Positions 1 to 7,973 of a DNA stretch of 33,240 bases are shown here, piece after piece (positions within the stretch are counted from its first letter, which is position 1; every line of letters starts with the position of its first letter). Origin of the DNA: Acidimicrobiia bacterium (GTDB lineage: Bacteria > Actinomycetota > Acidimicrobiia > Acidimicrobiales > SZUA-35); contig JAOTVU010000042.1 in NCBI GenBank assembly GCA_029863385.1, positions 1-33,240 on the forward strand. Reading direction: 5' to 3'. The notes below the pieces were generated by a model. The model saw nothing but the letters and a program-made list of their open reading frames with translations, was not told the origin of the DNA and made no database searches. Made by a program: the position numbers and the translations under genes.

Positions 1-2047
1 AGAGTGCCTGCCCGATGCCCTGAACGATCGATCCCGTCGTCTGGGCCTCGACCATGTCGGGATTGAGCGCCACACCGCAGTCGTCGACGGCCACATAGCG
101 GTTCACGGTCACCCGGCCGGTTTCGGTGTCGACCTCGACCACGGCTCCGTGGACACCGTAGGGAAATGTCTGGGAGCCCGGCACGTACCATTCCTCATCG
201 GTGCTCGACAGGCCGAGACGGCCGGCCTCGTCGACGACCCGACCGAGATCGAGCGCAACGGTCGGTACACCCCGAACGGTGAACATGCCGTCGTCGACGA
301 CGATGTCGTCGGGTGCGGCTTCCAGCACGGACGCGGCAACCGAGGCGAGCCGAAGACGAAGTCGATGGGCGCATCGGTGCACGGCGGAGGCGCCGATCTG
401 GGCCGATCGGCTGGCCGACGACCCGGAGCCTCGGGGGATGCGGGCCGTGTCGCCCTCGATGACCGCCACCCGGTCGTTCACCGAGGTGGGCGTGAATCCG
501 AAAGCCCGTCCGGCGATCTGGGCCCAGACGGTCTCGTGGCCCTGGCCGTTGTCGCAGGAACCGGAGAGAACCGTGACTCGACCATCCGAGCCGGCTTCCA
601 CCCTTGCGTACTCGCCGGTGTCGGGAGCGCCGCCGGCCCGTTCGACCCAGGCCGCGATGCCCACCCCGATCAGTGTTTCGGCGCGCGGTGCTGCCGAGCC
701 GGGATCGCCGAAGCGGTGGAGTCGTTCGGCCTGGTCGGCCCGGACGGCCGGCACATCGAGCATGGCCACCGCCCGATCGAGGGCGGCCCGGTAGTCGCCG
801 CTGTCGTAGCGGGCACCGGTTGCGGTCCGGTGGGGCCATGACGCCGGGCTGAGGAGATTGCGGGCCCGTACCGTCACCGGGTCCAGACCGGCCTGCCGGG
901 CGAACGCATCGACCGCCCGTTCCATCGCGTAGGCGGCCTCGGGTCGTCCGGCGCCCCGGTAGGGGGCGATCGGCGCCGTGTTGGTGACGACGACCCGCGA
1001 CGTCACCGAGAACTCGGCGATGTCGTAGAGCTGGGGAGACACGAGGCGGGTGAAATCGGCCACCATCGTGCCGAGATGAGGGTAGGCGCCGACGTCCAGG
1101 GTGAAATCCACATCAGCCCGTCGGATTCGGCCGTCGCCGGATCCCCCGAGACGGATCCGGTGCACCATGTCGCGACCATGGCATCCGCCCAGCAGCTGCT
1201 CCGATCGGGACTGCAGCCACTGCACCGGTCGGCCCAGCCGGCGGGATGCGGCAACCACGGCGACGTACTCGGGGTAGAGGCGGGCCTTGAGGCCGTAGCC
1301 TCCCCCGACGTCGGGGACGGTGACCTCGACATTGTCGCCGAACCACTGGGACAGCTGTCGCTTGAGCAGGTGGGGAGCCTGGTGGCCGACCTGGACCCGG
1401 GTTCCCCCGATTCCGGAATCGGGCACGGCGAGTATGGCCAGCGGTTCCAGGGTCACCGGGGCCACCCGCTGATTGACGACGGTCAGATCCACCATCACAT
1501 CGATCCCCGGATCATTCCAGCCCCCGGACGGATCCCCCACCGTGGTCGAGGTCACGAGGTTGGAGTCGGCTTCCGGATGAATGGGCTCGCTCCCGAGTGC
1601 GGTATCCGCGCCGAGGACCGCCGCGAGTTCCTCGATCTCCACGTCGATCAACTCGACGGCGTCGGCGACGGCGTGCCGATCGACGCCGACGATCAGAGCG
1701 ATCGGCTCGCCGATGTGGTTGGTGAGATCACGGGCCAGAATCGGACGGTTCATGGGGACGCCCTCGACGCCCGAGGCGATGTCGCCGAGATCGAGATCGG
1801 CGGCCGTGAACACCGCCACGATGCCCGGGTGCAGGCGGGCGGTGGACACATCGACCGACCGGATTCGACCCCGTGCCACGATGCTGCGCACGAATCCTGC
1901 GTGCAGGCACCCGGGTGGGGTGAGATTGGCGACGAAGCGGCCCTCGCCTCGGACCAGCCGATGGTCCTCGTGTCGCCGGGTGGGCGGGTACGGGACCCAC
2001 GCCGGCCACGGTGGCTCGTTGTCCGTCGCCGGAGGGTCGTCAACCAT
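1..2047 (-). CDS. Molybdenum hydroxylase large subunit (xanthine dehydrogenase / CoxL-like), 3' end cut by window edge
   Basis: The frame stays open from an ATG at 2047 to the left edge, giving about 682 residues of a family usually near 770-800, so the C-terminus is missing. The protein is the Mo-cofactor-binding catalytic subunit of the xanthine dehydrogenase/aldehyde oxidase/CO dehydrogenase family, which hydroxylates C-H bonds using water. Visible signatures are the N-terminal 'RRHEDHRLVRGEGRF' stretch, a Moco loop 'VGGGYGLK', 'APYRGAGRPEAAYAMERA' (the form-II/aldehyde-oxidase-like version, not the AYxCSFR loop of true form-I CO dehydrogenase), 'NGQGHETVWAQ' and 'PRGSGSSASRSAQIGASA'. The ATG overlaps the stop of the upstream amidohydrolase by 8 nt (ATGGTTGA), so the two are translationally coupled. 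The FeS and FAD subunits are not in this window and may lie to the left. The substrate is unknown; an aromatic or N-heterocyclic compound is an inference from the neighbours. Confidence 0.93.
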   Translation of the reverse strand, partial: MVDDPPATDNEPPWPAWVPYPPTRRHEDHRLVRGEGRFVANLTPPGCLHAGFVRSIVARGRIRSVDVSTARLHPGIVAVFTAADLDLGDIASGVEGVPMNRPILARDLTNHIGEPIALIVGVDRHAVADAVELIDVEIEELAAVLGADTALGSEPIHPEADSNLVTSTTVGDPSGGWNDPGIDVMVDLTVVNQRVAPVTLEPLAILAVPDSGIGGTRVQVGHQAPHLLKRQLSQWFGDNVEVTVPDVGGGYGLKARLYPEYVAVVAASRRLGRPVQWLQSRSEQLLGGCHGRDMVHRIRLGGSGDGRIRRADVDFTLDVGAYPHLGTMVADFTRLVSPQLYDIAEFSVTSRVVVTNTAPIAPYRGAGRPEAAYAMERAVDAFARQAGLDPVTVRARNLLSPASWPHRTATGARYDSGDYRAALDRAVAMLDVPAVRADQAERLHRFGDPGSAAPRAETLIGVGIAAWVERAGGAPDTGEYARVEAGSDGRVTVLSGSCDNGQGHETVWAQIAGRAFGFTPTSVNDRVAVIEGDTARIPRGSGSSASRSAQIGASAVHRCAHRLRLRLASVAASVLEAAPDDIVVDDGMFTVRGVPTVALDLGRVVDEAGRLGLSSTDEEWYVPGSQTFPYGVHGAVVEVDTETGRVTVNRYVAVDDCGVALNPDMVEAQTTGSIVQGIGQAL

Positions 2048-3059
2048 GGTCGGCCGGGATCAGCCGCTGCATGTTGTGGCCGCAGATGGCCTCGATCTCG
2101 TGTTGGGTGACGTCGGGCATCGCCCGCACGCTGGCCAGCGGGTCGAGATCGCCCATCGGGAAGGGGTAGTCGGTCCCGAGGAGGACCTGTTCGACGCCGA
2201 GGTAGTCGACTATGAACCGCAGTACGGCAGGGTTGTTGACCACGGTGTCGACATAGACCTGCCGCAGGTACTCGCTCGGCAGACGGGTCAGTTTCGCTCC
2301 GGCCAGCCCCGGCTTGGCCTTCACCGCCTGATCGAGACGCCCGATCTGATAGGGCACGAAGCCGCCCCCGTGCACAGCACACATCCGGAGCGCAGGAAAC
2401 CGTTCGAACACGCCGTCGAGGATCAGCCCGGCGAGTGTGATCGACGTCTCGGCCGGGCGCCCGACGGCATTGTCCATGAAGTACCGATCGAGGTCGACGC
2501 CCGGGAGCGGGGTCATGGGGTGGAGGAGGACGAACGCCCCGGTGGCCTCCGCCGCCTCCCACACCGGATCGAGCCCGGCCTGATCCAGCGCCAGGCCCTT
2601 GACGGTGGTGGCGATCTCGATCCCGATGAAGCCGGAGTCCATCAGGTGCCCGAGTTCGGCGGCCGCGGCGCGCGGGGCCTGCAACGGGACCGTGCCGATC
2701 AGGCGGAAACGATCTTCGTGGGTGGACGCGTACTCGGCCAGCGTCTCGTTGTGGGCCCGGCTGTAGTCGACGGCGGCGGCCGGATCGATTTCGTAGCCGG
2801 TCAGATCGATCCATCCGGCGAGCACCTGCACATCGATGCCCGCCCGATCCATCCAGGCCACCCGAGCCTCCATGTCGCTCAGCGCCGGATTGAATGGTGC
2901 GGTCTTCCGGTCGCCGAACCGCACCTGAAGGCCCCGCTCCGACTCCACCGCCTCCAGGCCGGCCGTGACCGCCGGTCGGGCCGCGGCGCCGTCACCCCGC
3001 CCGACGAGATACTCGATGAAACGCGGCGGGATGGCGTGGGCGTGCACGTCGATGATCAC
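2040..3059 (-). CDS. Metal-dependent amidohydrolase, ACMSD-like (amidohydrolase_2 family)
   Basis: 339 residues if started at the GTG at 3059, the usual size for 2-amino-3-carboxymuconate-semialdehyde decarboxylase (ACMSD) relatives. The metal-binding HxH is at the very N-terminus ('IDVHAHAIPP'), followed by further ligands in 'LLHPMTPLPG', 'VHGGGFVPYQIGRLDQA' and the catalytic Asp in 'LLGTDYPFPMGD'. Family members decarboxylate or hydrolyse ring-cleavage products and aromatic acids in the cytoplasm. A longer frame runs upstream to 3173, but those residues do not look like this family and would cross the operator. The GTG at 3059 lies 7 nt after a TAGCCT box that is itself 18 nt from a TTGCAG box, so a leaderless start fits. 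It is first in a coupled pair with the molybdenum hydroxylase. The exact substrate cannot be told. Confidence 0.9.
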   Translation of the reverse strand: MIIDVHAHAIPPRFIEYLVGRGDGAAARPAVTAGLEAVESERGLQVRFGDRKTAPFNPALSDMEARVAWMDRAGIDVQVLAGWIDLTGYEIDPAAAVDYSRAHNETLAEYASTHEDRFRLIGTVPLQAPRAAAAELGHLMDSGFIGIEIATTVKGLALDQAGLDPVWEAAEATGAFVLLHPMTPLPGVDLDRYFMDNAVGRPAETSITLAGLILDGVFERFPALRMCAVHGGGFVPYQIGRLDQAVKAKPGLAGAKLTRLPSEYLRQVYVDTVVNNPAVLRFIVDYLGVEQVLLGTDYPFPMGDLDPLASVRAMPDVTQHEIEAICGHNMQRLIPADHG

Positions 3060-3066
3060 ATCAAGC

Positions 3067-3096
3067 AGGCTAATCGCCGCCCCGCCGCCCCTGCAA
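3067..3096 (-). promoter_or_regulatory. Candidate promoter for the amidohydrolase operon, leaderless
   Basis: On the minus strand TTGCAG (3096-3091) is followed after 18 nt by TAGCCT (3072-3067), and the GTG start comes 7 nt later. The -35 box is the outer half of the LacI-type operator, so repressor binding would block it. The -10 box is only a moderate match. Confidence 0.45.
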
Positions 3097-3105
3097 TCGT
3101 TTGCA
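3092..3105. promoter_or_regulatory. LacI-type operator O1
   Basis: TGCAATCGTTTGCA is a CG-centred near-palindrome with one asymmetric position, and the flanking C and G extend it to 16 bp. It matches sites at 7902-7915 and 10677-10690. Its two arms overlap the -35 boxes of two divergent promoters, the classical position for repression. Assignment to the LacI protein at 7974-8981 is inference from proximity and from the typical CG-centred LacI-family operator shape. Confidence 0.75.
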
Positions 3106-3130
3106 GGTGATCCGCTCGGTGACCTAGATT
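3101..3130 (+). promoter_or_regulatory. Candidate promoter for the FAD oxidoreductase operon
   Basis: TTGCAG (3101-3106) and TAGATT (3125-3130) are separated by 18 nt, and the -35 lies inside operator O1. An ATG at 3137 follows the -10 box after exactly 6 nt, which is the leaderless-transcript spacing common in actinobacteria. The layout mirrors the minus-strand promoter across the same operator. Confidence 0.5.
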
Positions 3131-3136
3131 CGTGCC

Positions 3137-3184
3137 ATGGAGCGCCACAGGGGGCCGAATACAGCCGGATCACCCGGGCGATGA
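3137..3184 (+). CDS. Possible 15-residue leaderless upstream ORF
   Basis: An ATG placed 6 nt after the TAGATT box opens a 15-codon frame (MERHRGPNTAGSPGR) whose TGA overlaps the ATG of the FAD oxidoreductase as ATGA. This would let a leaderless ribosome reach the main start by termination-reinitiation, since that start has no clear Shine-Dalgarno sequence. The peptide resembles nothing I know. It could be fortuitous. Confidence 0.3.
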   Translation: MERHRGPNTAGSPGR

Positions 3185-4821
3185 CCGGTCCCGGCGGTGA
3201 CGGTTCCGACGCCCTCGCCGATTTCGTGGTCGCCGGTGCCGGTCACAACAGCCTGATCACCGCGGCCTACCTGGCCCGAGCGGGGTACTCGTCGATCATC
3301 GTCGAGGCCCGCCCCATTCCCGGGGGCGGGGCGTCGACCGAGGATTGGCTGGTGCCGGGGCTGGGGATCGACGCCTGCTCCACCGGGCACACGCTGATTC
3401 GACTCAACCCGCTTATTCGCGACGACGAACTCGGTTTGGTGGCGCGCTACGGGCTGGCCTATGTCGACCCCGACCCGGTGGCTCACGTCGCCTTTCCCGA
3501 TGGGGAACATCTCACGATGTCGCTCGATGCGGAGAAGACGATCGCCGAATTCGGTCGATTCTCGTCGGCCGACGCCGCGGCCTATCGCCGCCTGCTCGAG
3601 GAGTGGGCCGACGTGGCGGCCGTCTTCGGCTCCGACCGGTTCCGGCCGGTCGGCTACGGACCGTCCATCGACGAGATGCTCGAGGGTCACCCCCGGGCGT
3701 CGACGTGGCGGCGCCGACAGGCGATGTCGGCCTACGACCTCATCATGGCGACCTTCGAGGATCGCCATTGTCAGGCCTTCCTGCTGTGGATGACCTTCCA
3801 GACGATCGTGGCCATCGACCGGCCCGGAACCGGGTTGCTGGCCTACTCGCTGATCGCCGGCCGTCAGCGAAACAGCTGGTCGATACCGCTCGGCGGGTCG
3901 GGGACGCTCATCGACGCGCTGGTCGGATTTCTCGCCGATCATGACGTGGCCATCATCTGCGACAAGCGGGTGACCAACCTGGTGGTCGAGGACGGGCGTT
4001 GCGTGGGTATCGAGACGGCGGACGGCTCGACCTACCGCGGCCGGCGGGGCGTGATCTCCACGGTGCACATCAAGCACCTGGTCGACATGGCTCCGGCCGA
4101 ATGCTGGGGCGAGGACTTCCTGTACGGGGTCGAAACCTACGAAGTCGGACTGTCCGGCTTCACCGTCTACCTGGTCGCCACCCAGCCTCCGGTGTTCGCC
4201 ACGCCCCAGGGAGGTCGGACGGCGGTTTCGGCCGGGATCGTGGACTGGCCCGACCGTTTCCTGGCGATGCTTCGCCGCCTCAACGACAACCTCGCTTTCG
4301 AACCTGATCTCGAATCCGGGATCGAACACGGCACCGGGCGGGTCCCTTTTCTCCTGGTGGCAACTCCGACCCTCGTCGACACCTCGAGAACCGTCGACGG
4401 CCTTCACACCGTCAAACTGCTCAGCGCCGTGGCCTCCGATCCCGGGCCCGGTCGGACCTGGACCGAGCACAAGGCGACGCTGGCCGACTGGTACCTCGGC
4501 GCGGTCCGACGGTTTTGTCCCGACTTCACCGATGAGGTCATCGTGGCCAATGACGTTCGGTCGCCGGAGGATCTGGAGCGATACAATCCGCACATGATCC
4601 GCGGCGCCTATCACGGCGGGGACCGCACGCCGGCCAACTCGGGCGTCAACCGGCCCGTCCCGGGGTGGGCCCAGCACCGCATGCCCATACCCGGGCTCTA
4701 CCAGACCGGCGGCACCACCCATCCCGGTGGATCGATCACCGGTGCCCCCGGTCGCAACGCCGCCCACATCATTCTCGAGGATCTGGGTCACGACCCGTCC
4801 CGCTTCGTTCCGCTGCCCTGA
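3181..4821 (+). CDS. FAD/NAD(P)-dependent oxidoreductase, PYROXD2/CrtI-like
   Basis: 546 residues from the ATG at 3181. The FAD-binding Rossmann fold is at the N-terminus: 'FVVAGAGHNSLITAAYLARAG' carries GxGxxN, followed by the acidic residue of 'IIVEAR' and 'PGGGASTED'. The C-terminal 'PIPGLYQTGGTTHPGGSITG' and 'APGRNAAHIILEDLG' are typical of the amine-oxidase/phytoene-desaturase-like group that includes PYROXD2. Such enzymes oxidise or desaturate hydrophobic substrates or amines; the actual reaction is unknown. The frame is open further upstream to 2965, but that would cross the operator and promoter, so the ATG overlapping the short upstream ORF is preferred. An alpha/beta hydrolase follows 43 nt downstream on the same strand, probably in the same operon. 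Confidence 0.92.
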   Translation: MTGPGGDGSDALADFVVAGAGHNSLITAAYLARAGYSSIIVEARPIPGGGASTEDWLVPGLGIDACSTGHTLIRLNPLIRDDELGLVARYGLAYVDPDPVAHVAFPDGEHLTMSLDAEKTIAEFGRFSSADAAAYRRLLEEWADVAAVFGSDRFRPVGYGPSIDEMLEGHPRASTWRRRQAMSAYDLIMATFEDRHCQAFLLWMTFQTIVAIDRPGTGLLAYSLIAGRQRNSWSIPLGGSGTLIDALVGFLADHDVAIICDKRVTNLVVEDGRCVGIETADGSTYRGRRGVISTVHIKHLVDMAPAECWGEDFLYGVETYEVGLSGFTVYLVATQPPVFATPQGGRTAVSAGIVDWPDRFLAMLRRLNDNLAFEPDLESGIEHGTGRVPFLLVATPTLVDTSRTVDGLHTVKLLSAVASDPGPGRTWTEHKATLADWYLGAVRRFCPDFTDEVIVANDVRSPEDLERYNPHMIRGAYHGGDRTPANSGVNRPVPGWAQHRMPIPGLYQTGGTTHPGGSITGAPGRNAAHIILEDLGHDPSRFVPLP

Positions 4822-4864
4822 CCAGTCGACCCCGTCGACCCCGTAGAGACCAAGGAGCACCGTC

Positions 4865-5872
4865 ATGACCGACCTTTCGGTTCTTGATCCCGACGACCGG
4901 GACACCGTCCACCGCACCGAGATGGTGGGCGGGAACGAGGTCCACTTCCTCTACCACGAAACCTGGGACGGTTTGTACGCGCCCCTGGCGCTGCGGCTGC
5001 CACCCGGCCGGAGGGCGGGCGACGCCCCCTGCCCTGTTGTGCTCCTCGGGCTTGGCAACGGCGGTGAGGCGATGGGCTGGCTGCGGCGGACACTGGCCGA
5101 ACGAAGCCACATCCTCGATGCGCTGGCCGACGCCGGCTACGCCTGTGCCTGGCTCCGGTATCGGACCGAAGTGGAGTTGGGCTACCAGGAGGGTGGGCCG
5201 CTGGTTCGAGACATGCGCCAGGGTCGGGAGCTGTTCAACCGGGCGCCGCTCGAATACGAGGATGAGATCGCCGCCATCGAGTTCGTCAAACAACTCCCGG
5301 TCATCGATGGCGACCGGGTCGGGCTGGTCGGCGTCAGCCACGCCGGCGAGATGATTCTCAAGATCACCTCGGAGTATCACGGGGCCGCCGTCGGCGTCTG
5401 TTGCGAACCGGCGGCTCACGAGTACCTGGCCCTCACACCCGACGAAACCGCCTTTGTCAACACCGAGACCCGGCTGCGCAACATCGAAGCGATGCAGATG
5501 GCGGAGGTCGACAAGGTGCGCCGCCGGATCGATCACGAGACGGCCTCACGGCGAATTGCCGGCATCGAAACGCCGCTGCTGATCATGGGTCGGGACGACG
5601 ACCATCTCCAGGGCATCTTCCGGACCACCTATGAGCTGCTGGCCGAGGCCGGGAAGGAGGTCGAATGGGTCTCCTACGATCATCCGCTCCACGGCTACAT
5701 CTACCCGGAGCTGGGGGCGGACGGCGAGTACGCGGTCGACGACATGCAGTCGGAGGCGATCGCCACGGTCATCGCGTTCCTCGATCGGTTCCTGAAGGAC
5801 GGGCCGGCCGGCTCAACCGACGGCGATGACCGAGATGCCGACGAACACCACACCGATGCTGGCCATCAGTGA
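4865..5872 (+). CDS. Alpha/beta hydrolase
   Basis: 335 residues, with ATG preceded by a good AAGGAG Shine-Dalgarno 7 nt away. The nucleophile elbow is 'GLVGVSHAGEM' with Ser158 (GxSxA rather than GxSxG), the acid is in 'MGRDDDHL' (about Asp244-246) and His276 lies in 'DHPLHGYIYPE'. The order and spacing fit the dienelactone-hydrolase/prolyl-peptidase-like part of the fold. A Gly-rich 'LLGLGNGGEAMGW' near residue 62 may form the oxyanion region. It is probably cotranscribed with the FAD oxidoreductase and so under the same operator. The last 60 nt overlap, tail to tail, the end of the EamA gene on the other strand. The substrate is unknown; an ester, lactone or C-C bond in the pathway is possible. 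Confidence 0.88.
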   Translation: MTDLSVLDPDDRDTVHRTEMVGGNEVHFLYHETWDGLYAPLALRLPPGRRAGDAPCPVVLLGLGNGGEAMGWLRRTLAERSHILDALADAGYACAWLRYRTEVELGYQEGGPLVRDMRQGRELFNRAPLEYEDEIAAIEFVKQLPVIDGDRVGLVGVSHAGEMILKITSEYHGAAVGVCCEPAAHEYLALTPDETAFVNTETRLRNIEAMQMAEVDKVRRRIDHETASRRIAGIETPLLIMGRDDDHLQGIFRTTYELLAEAGKEVEWVSYDHPLHGYIYPELGADGEYAVDDMQSEAIATVIAFLDRFLKDGPAGSTDGDDRDADEHHTDAGHQ

Positions 5873-6679
5873 CAGGGTGAGTCGCTCGTCGCCGCGGAGG
5901 AAGATCATGCTGAGTGCCGCCGTCCAGATGGCCGAGGTGCCGATCAGGATGCCGACGATCCATGCCTCGATCCGTTCCAGGGCAAGGAACTGAGTGAGGA
6001 GCGCGCCGGTGGTGATCAGGCCGGCGGCGATGAAGGGCCAGGCCTGCGCGCTTCGCCCGTCACGGATCCGTCGTCGCAGGCGGCCCTGACCGGCCTCCCA
6101 CAGGCTGAGGACCACGATGCCGGCCGTGGATCCGATGAACGCGCCGGTCACCGAACCCGGAAACTGCTCCAGCCCCCACCGACGGAGTACGAAGGCGACC
6201 CCGAAGAAGAGCGGAGCGCCGCACGCCACCAGGTAGCCCGTCAGGTCCGGTGTCTCGGTGGAGTCGTCACCTCGCGATCGCACGATCCGGACCAGACCGT
6301 AGATGGTCAGGGCTCCGCCCGCCGCCTCCAGCGCCGAAACGGTCTCGCCCAGCACGATCCAGCCGACCACGGCGGCCGTCACCGGCGTCGCCGCCTGAAA
6401 GGTGTTGCCTCGGGTCGCGCCGATGAGGCGTATGCCCCGCAGCAGGGAGAACCGCCCGAGGACGGTACCGGCGATACCGGCCACCACCAGGGTCACGAAG
6501 CCGTTGAGATCCCAGGTCGGCCAGGCCACCACCAGCGCCAGTCCGCCGAACACGACGGCGTTCACGAGATTGGACAGCCAGTGGCCGTCGTCGCCGGGCA
6601 GGTTCCGCTGACCGAGACGGAAGAGCACGGCCCCCGCGCCGAAGCAGAACGCCGAGATCAGGCCGTACGCATAGCCCAC
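5813..6679 (-). CDS. EamA/DMT-superfamily membrane transporter
   Basis: 288 residues, almost entirely hydrophobic, with two EamA repeats of about five helices each: residues 1-130 with 'GETVSALEAAGGALTIYGLVRI' closing the first, and about 145-288 ending 'FVGISVIAVG'. The family exports metabolites or amino acids across the cytoplasmic membrane. The start is a GTG, 22 nt after the alpha/beta hydrolase stop, so it is the second gene of the minus-strand pair controlled from 7842-7930. In a catabolic island it may export a toxic intermediate or overflow product, but this is inference. Its 3' end overlaps the convergent hydrolase by 60 nt. Confidence 0.88.
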   Translation of the reverse strand: MGYAYGLISAFCFGAGAVLFRLGQRNLPGDDGHWLSNLVNAVVFGGLALVVAWPTWDLNGFVTLVVAGIAGTVLGRFSLLRGIRLIGATRGNTFQAATPVTAAVVGWIVLGETVSALEAAGGALTIYGLVRIVRSRGDDSTETPDLTGYLVACGAPLFFGVAFVLRRWGLEQFPGSVTGAFIGSTAGIVVLSLWEAGQGRLRRRIRDGRSAQAWPFIAAGLITTGALLTQFLALERIEAWIVGILIGTSAIWTAALSMIFLRGDERLTLSLMASIGVVFVGISVIAVG

Positions 6680-6701
6680 GTCAGCGGGAACGTTCGGTCA
6701 A

Positions 6702-7841
6702 TCAGGCGCCCAGCTTGGCCGCCAGCCAGGCGAAGGTGGCCGGCGCCCAGTGGTGCTGATACTTGAACGCGCAGTGGCCGGCGTCGGCGTAGACCCGGGC
6801 CTCCTTGCCCGTGACCGGACCGTGTTCGAGCATGAAGTAGATGTTGCCGATCGGGGCCAGGTGGTCGAGTTTGCCGTTGATCATCAGGACCGGCATGGTT
6901 ATGTTGTCGACGATCCCCTGTTCCGACAGCGCCCACCGTCTGAACTCGGCCCGCTCGATCTCGGCGGTGGTCGGCTCGATCCACGCCGGTCCTCCCGGCT
7001 CGCCGAAGTCGCGGGAGGCCCGCTCGTTCTTGGCGGTGACGAACTCCTCGAGCTCCTCGTCGTCCATGACATACCCGAACGGATGACCGGCATTGGCCGC
7101 GACCGCCTTCAGTTTGTCGGGTGCGGTGCCGGCCAACTGCATCACCGAGTAACCGCCGCGGCTGATCCCGAAGGCTCCGACCCGTTCGCCGTCGACCTCG
7201 GGCCGGGCGATCAGATAGTCGACCGCCGCCTCCCACGCCGACACCGACTCCGGTGACCAGGGAAAAGGGTTCTCTCCCGACGCCGGACCGTCCATGACCA
7301 GAGCGGCCATCCCGTTCTCGATGCAGAGATCCTGGGCCCACCCCCGGTCCTCCTTGAACACGTCGGCCCCACACATGACCAGCACGGCGGGGACCGGGTG
7401 TCCGGCCGCTCCGGCCGGAGCCCGGAAGTGGGCGCCGATCGTCTTGCCTTCGTGGTCGAAGTGCACGAACTCCATCGGCGGATCCAGGTGGGCACAGGCC
7501 TTGCGGTACGCCCGGGCGCAGTCCTGTGACACCTCACGCTTGAGGTCGGTGATCTCTCCGGGGAATCTGCCGATGGCGTAGTACGTCTTGGCCTGGAGGT
7601 AGGCCTGGCGTGCTGCGGCATGGTTGCCGGACGCCTCCAGTTCGTCGCCACGGTCCTCGTGCTTGCGGCCGAGCGGTCGCCAGACGGGGACCCATTTGTC
7701 CTGGGTGGTGGCCTCCACGGTCGCGACCGCGGCCTTCAATTCGTCGAGGTCGTCGATCATCGAGAACCATCGTCGATAGAAACCGCCGTGCTGTACCGCG
7801 AACGGGTCCTCGTTCGGGGCGAACCCCAGGTCGTCACTCAT
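6702..7841 (-). CDS. Alpha/beta hydrolase, FrsA / 2,6-dihydroxypseudooxynicotine hydrolase-like
   Basis: 379 residues. An N-terminal, mostly helical region (about 1-115, with 'RQAYLQAKTYYAIGRF') precedes a catalytic alpha/beta domain beginning near 'MEFVHFDHEGKTIGAHFRA'. The nucleophile is Ser227 in 'GAFGISRGGYSVMQLA', the acid Asp326 in 'INGKLDHLAP' and the base His356 in 'YADAGHCAFKY'. This two-part layout is that of the FrsA/DUF1100 group, which includes the C-C bond hydrolase of nicotine degradation; that enzyme cleaves an aromatic ketone. A similar C-C cleavage role here is a guess supported by the nearby molybdenum hydroxylase. The ATG follows a GGAAAG ribosome site closely. The promoter region carries operator O2. 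Confidence 0.9.
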   Translation of the reverse strand: MSDDLGFAPNEDPFAVQHGGFYRRWFSMIDDLDELKAAVATVEATTQDKWVPVWRPLGRKHEDRGDELEASGNHAAARQAYLQAKTYYAIGRFPGEITDLKREVSQDCARAYRKACAHLDPPMEFVHFDHEGKTIGAHFRAPAGAAGHPVPAVLVMCGADVFKEDRGWAQDLCIENGMAALVMDGPASGENPFPWSPESVSAWEAAVDYLIARPEVDGERVGAFGISRGGYSVMQLAGTAPDKLKAVAANAGHPFGYVMDDEELEEFVTAKNERASRDFGEPGGPAWIEPTTAEIERAEFRRWALSEQGIVDNITMPVLMINGKLDHLAPIGNIYFMLEHGPVTGKEARVYADAGHCAFKYQHHWAPATFAWLAAKLGA

Positions 7842-7898
7842 CTTCTTTCCCCAGACGTTCGCTCTCGGCGGCCTCCGGTCGAGGCTCCTGAGCAGATG

Positions 7899-7927
7899 TT
7901 ATGCAATCGATTGTAGTGGGCTAGAAT
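7899..7927 (+). promoter_or_regulatory. Candidate promoter of the lacI-type gene
   Basis: TAGAAT at 7922-7927 is a good -10 box; 17 nt upstream is a weak -35 (TTATGC, 7899-7904). Operator O2 occupies the spacer, so autoregulation is likely. On the opposite strand TACAAT (7915-7910) inside the operator could be the -10 of the hydrolase operon, with TTGTAC 19 nt upstream. Confidence 0.45.
7902..7915. promoter_or_regulatory. LacI-type operator O2
   Basis: TGCAATCGATTGTA differs from the perfect palindrome at 10677-10690 by one base. It lies in the divergent gap between the FrsA-like hydrolase and the LacI-type gene and overlaps promoter elements on both strands. Confidence 0.78.
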
Positions 7928-7973
7928 CGTGGGCGTACAAGCCGTGGAGACCGGACAGGGGAGTGGGCCGACC

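Noticed and set aside
1-2047. True form-I carbon monoxide dehydrogenase CoxL
   Set aside because: The active-site loop reads PYRGAGR, not AYxCSFR with its copper-binding Cys.
1076-3110. Long plus-strand frames (1076-2110 and 1581-3110)
   Set aside because: They lie over the molybdenum hydroxylase and amidohydrolase, whose minus-strand frames carry full family motifs.
3124-4917. 597-codon open frame on the minus strand
   Set aside because: Exact mirror of the FAD oxidoreductase, with the low-complexity composition of an antisense shadow; the plus-strand frame has clear FAD motifs.
7929-7931. GTG at 7929 as start of the LacI regulator
   Set aside because: It is 1 nt after the TAGAAT box, so it would lie upstream of the likely transcription start; the GTG at 7974 has a ribosome site and sits nearer the helix-turn-helix.
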